Counted from the stretch's first letter, positions 1 to 7,377 are shown. The stretch: DNA of 15,037 bases from Scleroderma bovista (GCA_037178675.1 JAYMGJ010000529.1:1-15037), one strand, 5' to 3'. Notes: generated by a model not told the origin, from the letters alone. Made by a program: numbers and translations.

Positions 1-538
1 TCACACTAAATGGCTGTAGCTTTGGTCTGTGAGCACCCAGGACAATCCCTCTGGGTATCCGATGAGCTTCTTCGCCTGTGCAGGTGCATGTGCATTTTCG
101 GTGGCACTCAGCCTTTTCATTCAATAAGCACATACTATATGATAATTCATTCATAGCAATTTGGTACTCCACCATTCATGGTTGTCCTCGATTGTGTTAT
201 CATGTTCAAGTCCTATTGTCAAACCTAACGAGCACTGCACAGGAGTGACTGCGAGGTATACAACGTGCGGAATGAATAGTATTAGCCCAATGCAACATCC
301 AAGTTAAGTAAAGACGGAGTAGAGACTGAACGAAGAACGAAGAATGCCAACAGGTTCCGACCGTTCACATCCAGTTCCTCGGGTTCACATTCTCTTCCTA
401 TTCCCATTGGTGGGCAGCACATTCAGATCATTCGGTGTTACCTCATGAATGTTGTCGTTACTGGCGACAAATTTCAACATTCAAAACTCACCAGTATACC
501 AACATAACAACTCTGAGCCCAAATTAGACCAAGCATAT
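1..538. other. Left edge, no gene recognised
   Basis: I see no coding sequence that I can support in this stretch. The 79-codon frame at 449-688 (+) lies mostly antisense to the TFIIA-gamma relic and is rejected. A 39-codon frame on the minus strand (ATG at 120-118, TGA at 3-1) has an even composition but no recognisable family; it could be chance or the last exon of an unknown gene. The part next to 538 would be the 3' flank of the TFIIA-gamma relic. Confidence 0.5.
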
Positions 539-836
539 CTACTTCTTCCCTGCCTCGATGGCATCCCCGTTCTTGCATGCAATGATTTTCATCTGCGGTG
601 CAGATACAATTTCATTCGATTACATGTTGAAATTAGCATTTTTTACGATGAACGTCCATGCATCGTCATACAGACGATAGGTATGTAGGTGGCCCTGCCG
701 AAGTTGGATTTTAAACCACCATGCTACAAATCATATACACAGAAAGGTAGTGAAGGATAAGGAGACATACCTTCAATACTGTCTACGTCTTCACCTGTTT
801 AATCATTGTGTCCGCAAGAGACTTGTCAAACCATGC
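539..836 (-). pseudogene. TOA2: TFIIA gamma (small subunit) pseudogene, 3' part
   Basis: TFIIA gamma is the small subunit of the general transcription factor that stabilises TBP on promoter DNA in the nucleus. The minus strand reads FDKSLADTMIKQVKT from 830, then TVLK, and a GTATGT donor at 770. A 76-bp intron ends in CAG at 695. The next exon (694-539) reads GHLHTYRL, then DDAWTFIVKNANF, then SAPQMKIIACKNGD, and ends at a normal TAG (541-539). These are the conserved C-terminal half of the family, which is about 110 residues long. Two stops break it: TAG at 785-783, after QVKT, where the family has lysine, and TAA at 622-620, after NFNM, where it has an acidic residue. The N-terminal helices (YYELYRGSSIG region) are absent, and the sequence loses similarity just left of the inverted-repeat element at 860. 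It is either a decayed gene copy or a transposon-captured fragment. Family assignment is secure; the history is inference. Confidence 0.83.
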
Positions 837-859
837 AATCGTGCGACGTGTATGTACTA

Positions 860-895
860 TGGTGCTGTTCACTTAGACACCACTATTTTTGTACA
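860..895 (+). repeat. Left terminal inverted repeat of the MITE-like element
   Basis: It is 36 bp long and pairs with 6582-6617 on the opposite strand with two mismatches (T/C and A/G near the inner end). TA precedes it at 858-859. Confidence 0.85.
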
Positions 896-1351
896 GTGGC
901 CAAATTGGAGGTACATCTATCACTCTAACCCTAACCCTAGAAATCATATCTCTGATGCTAGCCTAGTCACCTACTAGTATATAGTGAGCTCTAACTTCAG
1001 GGTGGGCTAGACTCAGGTCACAGATGTGCATGACTAGTAGGGTGAAAAATGATTATTGACTGACCAGAGAGGACCATTGATCATGTGGCAGACCAAACAT
1101 TCTGACAAAATTAGGGTTAGCATGCACTACTAGTAGGCCACTACAAACAGAAAGCATCCCAGGCAAAAGCTGCTTGTGCTCATTGAAGCATGCTGCATGC
1201 TGGCCATTGAATCAGACATTTGACAACATAGACTCCTTGGAAAATGTGCCAGCATCAAACAATATGGTTGTTCCATTTGAAATACCTAGTACAATCTCCA
1301 TTGGCAGCAAATAGCCAGCACTCCAATACAGTCACCTTACCCATGCCAGTA
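896..1351. other. Interior of the MITE-like element, left part
   Basis: No coding frame is supported. It contains a short telomere-like tract CTAACCCTAACCCTAG at 925-940 and its inverted counterpart TTAGGGTTAG at 1111-1120. Repeated CTAGTA words occur around 970, 1033 and 1128. The copia element was inserted at the right end of this segment. Confidence 0.6.
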
Positions 1352-1356
1352 CCACT
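1352..1356 (+). repeat. Left target site duplication of the copia element (CCACT)
   Basis: CCACT directly precedes TGTTGG of the 5' LTR and is repeated at 6227-6231 directly after CCAACA of the 3' LTR. Five bases is the usual Ty1/copia duplication. The intact pair shows that the element sits where it integrated. Confidence 0.95.
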
Positions 1357-1467
1357 TGTTGGACTAATATTTAGATCGCTTCAAGTCTAACTTGTACTGT
1401 ACTCGTGTCATCCTCGTTCCCGTTTTCTTCCGGTCCTCCGTACACGTTCCCTCGCTAATTGTACTCG

Positions 1468-1475
1468 TATATAAG
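1468..1475 (+). promoter_or_regulatory. TATA box in the 5' LTR
   Basis: TATATAAG stands out in the U3 part of the LTR and is one of the few strings kept in both LTRs within the otherwise divergent U3 zone (copy at 6016-6023). Transcription would be expected to start roughly 25-35 bp downstream, inside or next to the hairpin at 1495-1530. Confidence 0.7.
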
Positions 1476-1494
1476 GAGTCCGACCGATCCGACG

Positions 1495-1530
1495 CACCTC
1501 AGTCTTCGTATTCTCTTCGAGACTGAGGTG
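1495..1530 (+). repeat. Perfect 11-bp hairpin near the start of the R region
   Basis: CACCTCAGTCT (1495-1505) pairs exactly with AGACTGAGGTG (1520-1530) around a 14-base loop. The same stem is intact in the 3' LTR (6043-6053 with 6068-6078), where only the loop has changed by one base. It lies close to the expected 5' end of the element RNA, so it may form in the transcript; a function in packaging or strand transfer is conjecture. Confidence 0.8.
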
Positions 1531-1677
1531 AGACTCTCATACTGTCGTTCATACATTGTTACTCACTTGTTACTGTAGTCACTCGTTTAGGTAACTAATA
1601 ACTGAGTCTTGTATTCTCTTCGAGACTGAGTCACTCGTTTAGCAAACTCGTTCGTCCGTCGTCACTGCGCGCCAACA

Positions 1678-1689
1678 GGTTATGAGCAC
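1678..1689 (+). other. Primer binding site, initiator-Met half-tRNA type
   Basis: GGTTATGAGCAC follows the 5' LTR without a gap. Its complement, GTGCTCATAACC, matches the anticodon stem-loop of eukaryotic initiator methionine tRNA (CUCAUAAC with the CAU anticodon) with one mismatch, not the tRNA 3' end (which would give TGGT...). Drosophila copia and yeast Ty5 prime this way, from a tRNA cut in the anticodon loop. The ATG inside it (1682) also looks like the ancestral gag start. Confidence 0.75.
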
Positions 1690-1787
1690 TTCTGCTTTGA
1701 CACCGTTGATTACATCATTCGTCGGGCATCTATGCTGTCCCAAAGCTGACTGAGACGAACTGGGTCGAGTTCAAGACGAAAACCGTG
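1682..1787 (+). other. Ancestral gag start with frameshift
   Basis: Starting at ATG 1682 the frame reads MSTSALTPLITSF and then stops at a TGA 24 codons in (1751-1753). A different frame, open from 1710, reads LTETNWVEFKTK just before the main gag-pol frame and runs into it. The two halves together look like one copia Gag N-terminus, so a net one-base gain between about 1729 and 1745 has split it. The run around CCCAAAG suggests slippage. Without this segment the main frame begins at ATG 1788. Confidence 0.7.
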
Positions 1788-4700
1788 ATGTCCCTAAGGG
1801 CACGAGGTCTTGCACGTCATCTAGACGGCACTGTCAAAACTCCCCAATACCTGCCTCAACAACGTGATAAAAATGATCAACTCGTAACACTCATCGCTGA
1901 CAAGTCGAGGAATGCCACTGAGACGGAAATAGAGGAAAATAGTGTCCTTCACGATGCTTTTGCACAGAAGGAGGCACTTGCCATCCAGCAGCTCTACGCA
2001 ACAATTCCGAGCAGTGTTTTTATACAGGTCCAGAGTAAAGACACAGTGGCTCAAATCTGGGATGCCATCTGTGAAATCTACGAGGCCAAAAGTGACCTAG
2101 TCCAAGCAGATTTGTGCTCTCGTCTCCAGAGTATGAAGTGTGGCGAAAAGGATGACATTCGCACTCACTTAACCACCATGATGACCTTGCGCAAGGAGCT
2201 CGCAGGCATGGGAGCCCATGTTATTGATCGTGACTTTACGGCTATGGTAATCGGCTCACTCCCAACTTCACTCTGTGGCATCATCCGCTCTACAACAGCA
2301 GCTATCAGAGCTACAGGACGAATTGTTACGTCTGACATAGTCATTGCGGTCGTGTTTGAAGAAGCTGACCATATCAAAATCGATAATGGTGGCAACTCCA
2401 CGACGAATGACACAGCTCTGGCTACTTCATCAAAGGGCCGAAAACGGCGTGGAAAGGGAAAGTTGAAGAAGCCGGAAGTAAAGTGCGACAACTGTAGTCG
2501 TGTTGGCCACACAAAAGACGATTGCTGGCGCAAAGGGGGAGGAAAGGAGGGCCAAGGCCCGCACCAGAAGAAGAACGAGTCAGCCAGTGCAGCTGCAGCC
2601 GCTGATGACTACGCATTCCTCACGTCCACCCTCTCCGACTCTGCCACAGTAGCAGCTGTCCCAATCGAGAAGCGCGGAGCTATTGTTGACTCTGGAGCCT
2701 CATCCCACTTCTGTCCCGATCGCAACAGGTTCACATTGTTTACTCCAATACCCCCGAAACCTGTCAAAATTGCGAATGGACAAAGTATATTTGCCACGGG
2801 AAAAGGTGACGTGGTCATTGAGTTGCCAAAAGGCAACGAGCGCAGCAACATCACTCTAAAAGACACCCTCTATGTCCCTGATATTGCGCTCACACTCATC
2901 TCGACCACCCGCATTGTTAAAGCTGGCTTTGCCATTAATATGGAGGAAGACTGGTGCGAGATCCGATCACCTAAGCCTGCCCGCAAACTCGTTGCGCGCA
3001 TACCTGAGGTCAATGGCCTTTATCGGATTGTTGGTACCGAGTGCGCAGCCACTGCCGCAATTCCCACATCTCCGAAAACGACTCGTTTGACTTTAATGCA
3101 ACTCCACGAGTGCATGGGTCACATCGCTTTCAGTACCCTGAAGACCATGATGTCTAGGGGTATGATCCACGGTGTAGAAATTATACAAAACCCTGAAAGC
3201 GAGTTCTGCGACACGTGCGTCAAAGCAAAGATCACCCGCCTACCTTTTCCCAACGAGTCCAAGACTCGAGCAGCTAAATACGGCGAACGGATCCACACTG
3301 ACGTCTGGGGACCAGCTCGTGTCGAATCTCTTAGTGGAAAAAGGTACTATGTATCTTTCACGGACGATTACTCACGTGAAACGTCAATTTCATTCGTGAA
3401 AAAGAAGAGCGAAGTGTATCAAAAACTCACGGAGCACATTGCATTCATCCGCACTCAGCACAATGCAACAGTAAAGTTCGTTCGATCAGATCGCGGTGGC
3501 GAATACCTACCAACGGAAGCGCACAACTATTTTGCCAAATGCGGCATCAAACACGAACTTACTGTGCACGATTCTCCGCAGCAGAATGGAGTCGCCGAAC
3601 GCACAAATCGAACTCTAGTCGAGAACGCACGCGCGATGCTTTTCCGCGCAGGATTTCCTAGAGCATTGTGGGCAGAGGCCATAAGCCACGCAACATACCT
3701 TAAAAACAGGTCTCCCACTCGTGCATTAGTCGACAAGACCCCTTACGAAAAGGTTCATGGCTCGAAGCCCAATCTCTCGGACATGCACCGTTTCGGCTGC
3801 TCTATCTACGTTCGTATCGAAAACGCTGGCAAACTAGATGAACAGGCTAAACAAGCTAGATTCGTAGGCTATGACTATAACAGCAAAGGGTACAGGGTCT
3901 ACTGGCCCGAGTCACGGCGCATATCTATTGAACGGAATGTCCGTTTCCCACCCGATGACTCGTCCGTCCCATCTGACTTCCCCGATGTTGAGTTCGAGGG
4001 GGAGGACGACACTGTAATCGATTCTCCAACATCGCGGACACCTGACACAGCCACACGCACGCCTCCAACTCCAGCTGATATTCCTTTACCATCTTCACCA
4101 CTAACTACTCCCCCATCTACTCCACTGCATCGCCCTACAGGTCTACCAGACGAACCACCAGCACAAAATCTCACGCAACGCACCACACGCGGTGCCAAGT
4201 TCCCACCAGGCTACTACAGCCATAACGTATTTGATCGCAACGAGCGAATCAATGCCGCGATCGAATTTGATGAGGAAATGGGATGTGCCTGTGACGAACT
4301 CAGCGCAGCCACCGAGCATGCTGACGTCTCGTTGGAAAGTGACGAGCCAAGTGTCGAAGAAGCCCTGAGGGGTCCTAATGCCGAACACTGGCGACGCGTG
4401 ATGGACGAAGAAGTAGCCGCAATCGAGAAGAACGGCACCTGGGAGATTGTTGATCCACCCCACGGCGCCAATATAATACGATCCCACTTCATTCTCAAGG
4501 TCAAACGCGATGAAAAGGGCGAGATCGCACGCTACAAAGCTCGACTAGTCGCAAACGGCAACACACAACGTGAAGGCATCGATTTCAATGAAACATTTGC
4601 CGCCGTCGCAAAACTTCCGTCCGTTCGTGCTGTTCTTGCGAACGCCGCCAGCCAAGGCTGGGAAATTCACCAGATCGACATCAAGAATGCTTATCTCAAC

Positions 4701-5891
4701 GCAGAATTGTCGGAAACCATCTACATGCGTCCTCCGCCTGGATGTCTAAAGCCAGGGCAAGAGGGTAAAGTGTGTAGACTAATAAAGTGTCTCTATGGCA
4801 CCCGACAGGCTGGTTTCGAGTGGTACGAAACTCTTCGCGAGTTCTTCGTTGAAATCGGATTCACGTGGTCAGCAGTTGATCACGCGGTGTTTTTCAGACA
4901 CGAGGGGGAGTTCTCGTCAGTCGTCTCCGTCTCAACGGATGACATGGCGATTTCTGGCAACACAATCGAGTCAATAAATTGGGTAAAAGGCGAGTTCAAG
5001 AAACGGTTTGAAGTTTCTGACCTCGGAGAGATAAAATGGCTCCTTGGCCTCGAAGTTAAATATAACAAAGCCGCGCGTACACTATCCATATCACAAAGCA
5101 CGTACATTGACAAACTTGTCGAACGCTTCGGTCTCAATGATGCCAACACCATCTCCACACCTTTCGAACCCGGCACCACACTCTCCACCGATCAGTCCCC
5201 GTCAACGCCACGCCAAACCGCCAACATGCAAAACGTACCATACAAAGAACTTGTCGGGTCTGTCGCTTGGTCAGCGCTCGCAACCCGACCTGACATCTCG
5301 TTCCCCTCTTCGACTCTCTCGCAATTCATGCAGAATCCCGGTCGTGCACATTGGGAAGCGGGAAAACACGTCGTGCGTTACCTCAAAGGAACGCGCGATT
5401 ATGCGCTGAACCTCACCGATCCGGACGAAGGCATTATTGCCTATGTCGACGCTGATTGGGGATCACAACATCATCGGCATTCAATATCAGGCCACGTTGT
5501 ATCACTCGCAGGCATGCCGATCGCGTGGGGATCGAAGAAACAATCTATTGTCGCGCTATCGTCGACGGAAGCCGAGTACGTCGCAATGACTAACGCGCTG
5601 AAGGACATTTTATGGCTTCGAAATCTCGTCGCTGAAATTCGCGCGCCCATCACCACGCCCACTCCGTTACATTGTGACAACCAGGGCGCAATCGCACTCA
5701 CGCATAACAATAAGTTTCACCCGCGAACGAAACACATCGACATTCGTTACCATTTCATTCGGGAAGCTGTCGAGAACGACCACGTTCTACTTTCGTACTG
5801 CCCCACGGACGCCATGGTCGCGGACGTGCTTACCAAAGCGTTACCGCGTTCAAAATTACTTAGGTTCGTAGAAATGCTCGGACTATTCTAG
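1788..5891 (+). CDS. Copia Gag-Pol polyprotein (5' end frameshifted)
   Basis: From ATG 1788 the frame gives 1,367 residues. In order: Gag of the UBN2/copia type (about 1-200, IWDAICEIY region); zinc knuckle CX2CX4HX4C (C233, C236, H241, C246), which binds element RNA; aspartic protease DSG at 301-303; integrase HHCC finger (H440, H445, C474, C477) and catalytic D505, D568, E604 with 35 residues between the last two; a proline/threonine-rich linker (about 745-800); reverse transcriptase from about 885 with catalytic D964 and a STDD box at 1049-1052 in place of the usual YVDD; RNase H with D1221, E1261 and D1297. It ends LRFVEMLGLF at TAG, abutting the polypurine tract. No internal stop breaks it. 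The true start probably lay at 1682 and is cut off by a frameshift, so this copy likely lacks a proper Gag N-terminus. Family certain; activity doubtful. Confidence 0.95.
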   Translation: MSLRARGLARHLDGTVKTPQYLPQQRDKNDQLVTLIADKSRNATETEIEENSVLHDAFAQKEALAIQQLYATIPSSVFIQVQSKDTVAQIWDAICEIYEAKSDLVQADLCSRLQSMKCGEKDDIRTHLTTMMTLRKELAGMGAHVIDRDFTAMVIGSLPTSLCGIIRSTTAAIRATGRIVTSDIVIAVVFEEADHIKIDNGGNSTTNDTALATSSKGRKRRGKGKLKKPEVKCDNCSRVGHTKDDCWRKGGGKEGQGPHQKKNESASAAAAADDYAFLTSTLSDSATVAAVPIEKRGAIVDSGASSHFCPDRNRFTLFTPIPPKPVKIANGQSIFATGKGDVVIELPKGNERSNITLKDTLYVPDIALTLISTTRIVKAGFAINMEEDWCEIRSPKPARKLVARIPEVNGLYRIVGTECAATAAIPTSPKTTRLTLMQLHECMGHIAFSTLKTMMSRGMIHGVEIIQNPESEFCDTCVKAKITRLPFPNESKTRAAKYGERIHTDVWGPARVESLSGKRYYVSFTDDYSRETSISFVKKKSEVYQKLTEHIAFIRTQHNATVKFVRSDRGGEYLPTEAHNYFAKCGIKHELTVHDSPQQNGVAERTNRTLVENARAMLFRAGFPRALWAEAISHATYLKNRSPTRALVDKTPYEKVHGSKPNLSDMHRFGCSIYVRIENAGKLDEQAKQARFVGYDYNSKGYRVYWPESRRISIERNVRFPPDDSSVPSDFPDVEFEGEDDTVIDSPTSRTPDTATRTPPTPADIPLPSSPLTTPPSTPLHRPTGLPDEPPAQNLTQRTTRGAKFPPGYYSHNVFDRNERINAAIEFDEEMGCACDELSAATEHADVSLESDEPSVEEALRGPNAEHWRRVMDEEVAAIEKNGTWEIVDPPHGANIIRSHFILKVKRDEKGEIARYKARLVANGNTQREGIDFNETFAAVAKLPSVRAVLANAASQGWEIHQIDIKNAYLNAELSETIYMRPPPGCLKPGQEGKVCRLIKCLYGTRQAGFEWYETLREFFVEIGFTWSAVDHAVFFRHEGEFSSVVSVSTDDMAISGNTIESINWVKGEFKKRFEVSDLGEIKWLLGLEVKYNKAARTLSISQSTYIDKLVERFGLNDANTISTPFEPGTTLSTDQSPSTPRQTANMQNVPYKELVGSVAWSALATRPDISFPSSTLSQFMQNPGRAHWEAGKHVVRYLKGTRDYALNLTDPDEGIIAYVDADWGSQHHRHSISGHVVSLAGMPIAWGSKKQSIVALSSTEAEYVAMTNALKDILWLRNLVAEIRAPITTPTPLHCDNQGAIALTHNNKFHPRTKHIDIRYHFIREAVENDHVLLSYCPTDAMVADVLTKALPRSKLLRFVEMLGLF

Positions 5892-5904
5892 ACTTGAGGG
5901 GGAG
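5891..5904 (+). other. Polypurine tract before the 3' LTR
   Basis: GACTTGAGGGGGAG directly precedes TGTTGG of the 3' LTR. A G-rich purine run in this place is the usual primer for plus-strand synthesis in Ty1/copia elements. The first base overlaps the gag-pol stop codon. Confidence 0.88.
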
Positions 5905-6226
5905 TGTTGGACTAATATTTAGATCGCTTCAAGTCTAATCGCGTACACTACACATGTTCACCTCGTTCCCGTGTCCTTCCGTTTCCTATGTACACGTTTA
6001 TCAACTAGCCGTACCTATATAAGAAGTCCGTCCGTTCTGACGCACCTCAGTCTTTGTATTCTCTTCGAGACTGAGGTGAGACTCTCATACTACCATTCAT
6101 ACATTGTTACTCACTTGTTACTGTAGTCACTCGTTTAGGTAACTAATAACTGAGTCTTCGTATTCTCTTCGAGACTGAGTCACTCGTTTAGCAAACTCGT
6201 TCGTCCGTCGTCGCTGCGCGCCAACA
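5905..6226 (+). repeat. 3' LTR of the copia element
   Basis: This LTR is 322 bp long, bounded by TGTTGG and CCAACA. TATATAAG is at 6016-6023 and the 11-bp hairpin at 6043-6078. From the hairpin to the end it differs from the 5' LTR by about five substitutions and one indel. The stretch 5938-6040 differs by many substitutions and several indels. Confidence 0.96.
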
Positions 6227-6231
6227 CCACT
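6227..6231 (+). repeat. Right target site duplication (CCACT)
   Basis: This is the direct repeat of 1352-1356, immediately after CCAACA of the 3' LTR. Confidence 0.95.
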
Positions 6232-6581
6232 GAGCTTTGTGACTGCAACTTTTCAGTTAACAGTGTAGAGTACACTGGTGGTGTCAACTTCACCTCAGAC
6301 AGTTATCCTGATGATCATACTGCTTGGGTTCTAGCCTGAGTGACATAGAAAATATAGAATTTTATATTTACTGAAAATATAATATTACCAAGTATGGTAA
6401 ATTTTGATACTCTATATGGTAATGCCCTTATGTGGCCAAATTTAGGCTGTGTATGGAAGTTGTACTCTTGTGATTTTTGTGGAAATAAAATTTGCTCTTA
6501 CAGTTTTGTTCCTTAGCTCAAATGGAGCATTTTTGTAAGAGGATATAGAAAAAGGATGATTTCTTGGCTATGTATATCCTT
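6232..6581. other. Interior of the MITE-like element, right part
   Basis: This is the continuation of the interrupted element. It is AT-rich around 6345-6420. No coding frame or known motif is supported. Confidence 0.6.
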
Positions 6582-6617
6582 TGCACAAAAGTAGTGGTGT
6601 CTAAGTGAACAGCACCA
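6582..6617 (-). repeat. Right terminal inverted repeat of the MITE-like element
   Basis: It is the reverse complement of 860-895 with 34 of 36 matches, followed by TA at 6618-6619. Confidence 0.85.
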
Positions 6618-6709
6618 TAATCAGTCGAAGACCGAAAACCGAGTTCAGAACCAGGCTCCTTCCCACCCATTGCTTCCGAATGCTCTCGGCGCAGTAGTTA
6701 CTTACACAT

Positions 6710-6902
6710 GGGAAATTTCAATATTTTGACCACAGTAAAATATAATTCAGAAGACAATTGTAAAATATTATATTCTGATAAAGCATTGTCTGTTTTGTAT
6801 AAGTTTTTATTTTGAGGTGTGTCAGAAGCTATTTGCATTATATTATGTTTTACAATTACATTCTGAATTAAATTCTACCCCTGTCAAAATATTGAAATTC
6901 CC
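6710..6902 (+). mobile_element. AT-rich MITE, copy 1
   Basis: About 193 bp. It starts GGGAAATTTCAATATTTTGA and ends with the near-exact reverse complement of that. The similarity of the two ends extends imperfectly inward for some 70-80 bases, so the transcript or single strand would fold on itself. It has no coding capacity. A second copy lies at 6982-7175 in the opposite orientation. No clear target duplication could be fixed; ACA-like words flank it. Confidence 0.8.
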
Positions 6903-6981
6903 ACAGTAGGTTCCAGCCACTCTATCACCTACCCATCTGGGCTACTTTGTAAGTGAGCAGGTAACCCAAAACTAGCTACAG

Positions 6982-7175
6982 CGGAAATTTCAATATTTTG
7001 ACATGGGTAGAAGTTAATTCAGAATGTAATTGTACAATATAATATATTGCAGATAGCTTCTGACACACCTCAAAATAAAAACTTGTACAAAACAGATAAT
7101 ACTTTATTAAAATATAATATTTCGCAATTGTCTTTTGATTTATATTCTACCTTGGTCAAAACATTGAAATTTCCC
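6982..7175 (-). mobile_element. AT-rich MITE, copy 2, inverted relative to copy 1
   Basis: About 194 bp. Read on the minus strand it follows copy 1 almost base for base, including the central block TTTTGAGGTGTGTCAGAAGC. Its ends are GGAAATTTCAATATTTTGAC and the matching reverse complement ending at 7175. A 79-bp spacer (6903-6981) separates the two copies, so together they form one large inverted repeat of about 465 bp. Confidence 0.8.
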
Positions 7176-7180
7176 ATGTG

Positions 7181-7377
7181 TTACTGTCCTATTCAAGCAA
7201 CTTGGCGACGTGACCTTTTTACCAAAAAAAAAGACCACCCAATCCTGGGAGTCCAACGGTGTACTTTTTATTGAATTCTGGTCATGTGTCGAGGAGATAC
7301 TTATGGTCAACCAGGATTAGGTGGTCTTTTTTGTTGGTAAAAGGTCACATGGCCAACTTGCCTGAAAAGGACGGTAA
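7181..7377. mobile_element. Foldback MITE with about 68-bp terminal inverted repeats
   Basis: 7181-7249 and 7310-7377 are inverted copies with roughly 85-90 percent identity. The shared core contains GTGACC, a TTTTACCAA run, AAAAGACCACC and AATCCTGG. The unpaired centre is about 60 bp. The element is unrelated to the two MITEs on its left and begins within a few bases of the end of copy 2. No coding capacity. Confidence 0.8.

Larger units (their letters stand above)
1357..1677 (+). repeat. 5' LTR of the copia element
   Basis: This LTR is 321 bp long, bounded by TG...CA and by 6-bp inverted ends TGTTGG/CCAACA. It drives transcription of the element: TATATAAG lies at 1468-1475 and a perfect 11-bp hairpin starts 20 bp downstream. 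A 26-27 bp motif occurs twice (1501-1527 and 1605-1630). It matches the 3' LTR almost exactly over its first 33 bases and from 1495 to its end, but differs strongly between about 1391 and 1490. Confidence 0.96.
1357..6226 (+). mobile_element. Full-length Ty1/copia LTR retrotransposon
   Basis: The element is 4,870 bp long: 5' LTR, primer binding site, single gag-pol frame in the order Gag, zinc knuckle, protease, integrase, reverse transcriptase, RNase H (the Ty1/copia order, integrase before RT), polypurine tract and 3' LTR. Both LTRs start TGTTGG and end CCAACA. CCACT duplications flank it. It copies itself through RNA in cytoplasmic particles, then integrates in the nucleus. Damage is limited to the very start of gag (a net +1 shift near 1729-1745), so this copy probably cannot make its full Gag-Pol. 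It sits inside an older inverted-repeat element. Confidence 0.96.
860..6617. mobile_element. TA-flanked MITE-like DNA element, split by a copia insertion
   Basis: The outer ends are 36-bp inverted repeats (860-895 and 6582-6617, 34 of 36 matching) starting TGGTGCTGTTCACTTAGACA. TA lies just outside both ends (858-859 and 6618-6619), as expected for TA-target elements such as Tc1/mariner-type transposons. Removing the copia element and one copy of its target duplication leaves about 883 bp with no open frame of note, so it is non-autonomous. The interior (896-1351 and 6232-6581) resembles nothing I recognise. Family assignment is open: TA is part of the palindromic edge, so it could equally be inside the inverted repeat. 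The insertion order (this element first, copia second) follows directly from the nesting. Confidence 0.75.

Noticed and set aside
1..120. A 39-codon minus-strand frame ending at the window edge
   Set aside because: It is too short, with no recognisable family and no splice-linked neighbour; kept only as a remark.
449..977. Two plus-strand frames of 75-79 codons (449-688, 750-977)
   Set aside because: They lie antisense to the TFIIA gamma relic or run into the inverted repeat of the MITE, and show no family features.
1391..1490. Repeat-induced point mutation as the cause of U3 divergence
   Set aside because: Differences run in both directions, include transversions and several indels, and stop sharply at the hairpin; this is not the C-to-T pattern expected.
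1821..5871. Many open frames on the minus strand and in other plus frames within gag-pol
   Set aside because: They are shadows of the 4.1-kb copia frame, which carries all expected motifs.
6618..6709. Possible 5' half of the TFIIA gamma gene on the far side of the MITE
   Set aside because: The minus-strand translation shows no YYELYRGSSIG-like sequence, so simple splitting of the gene by the MITE is not supported.
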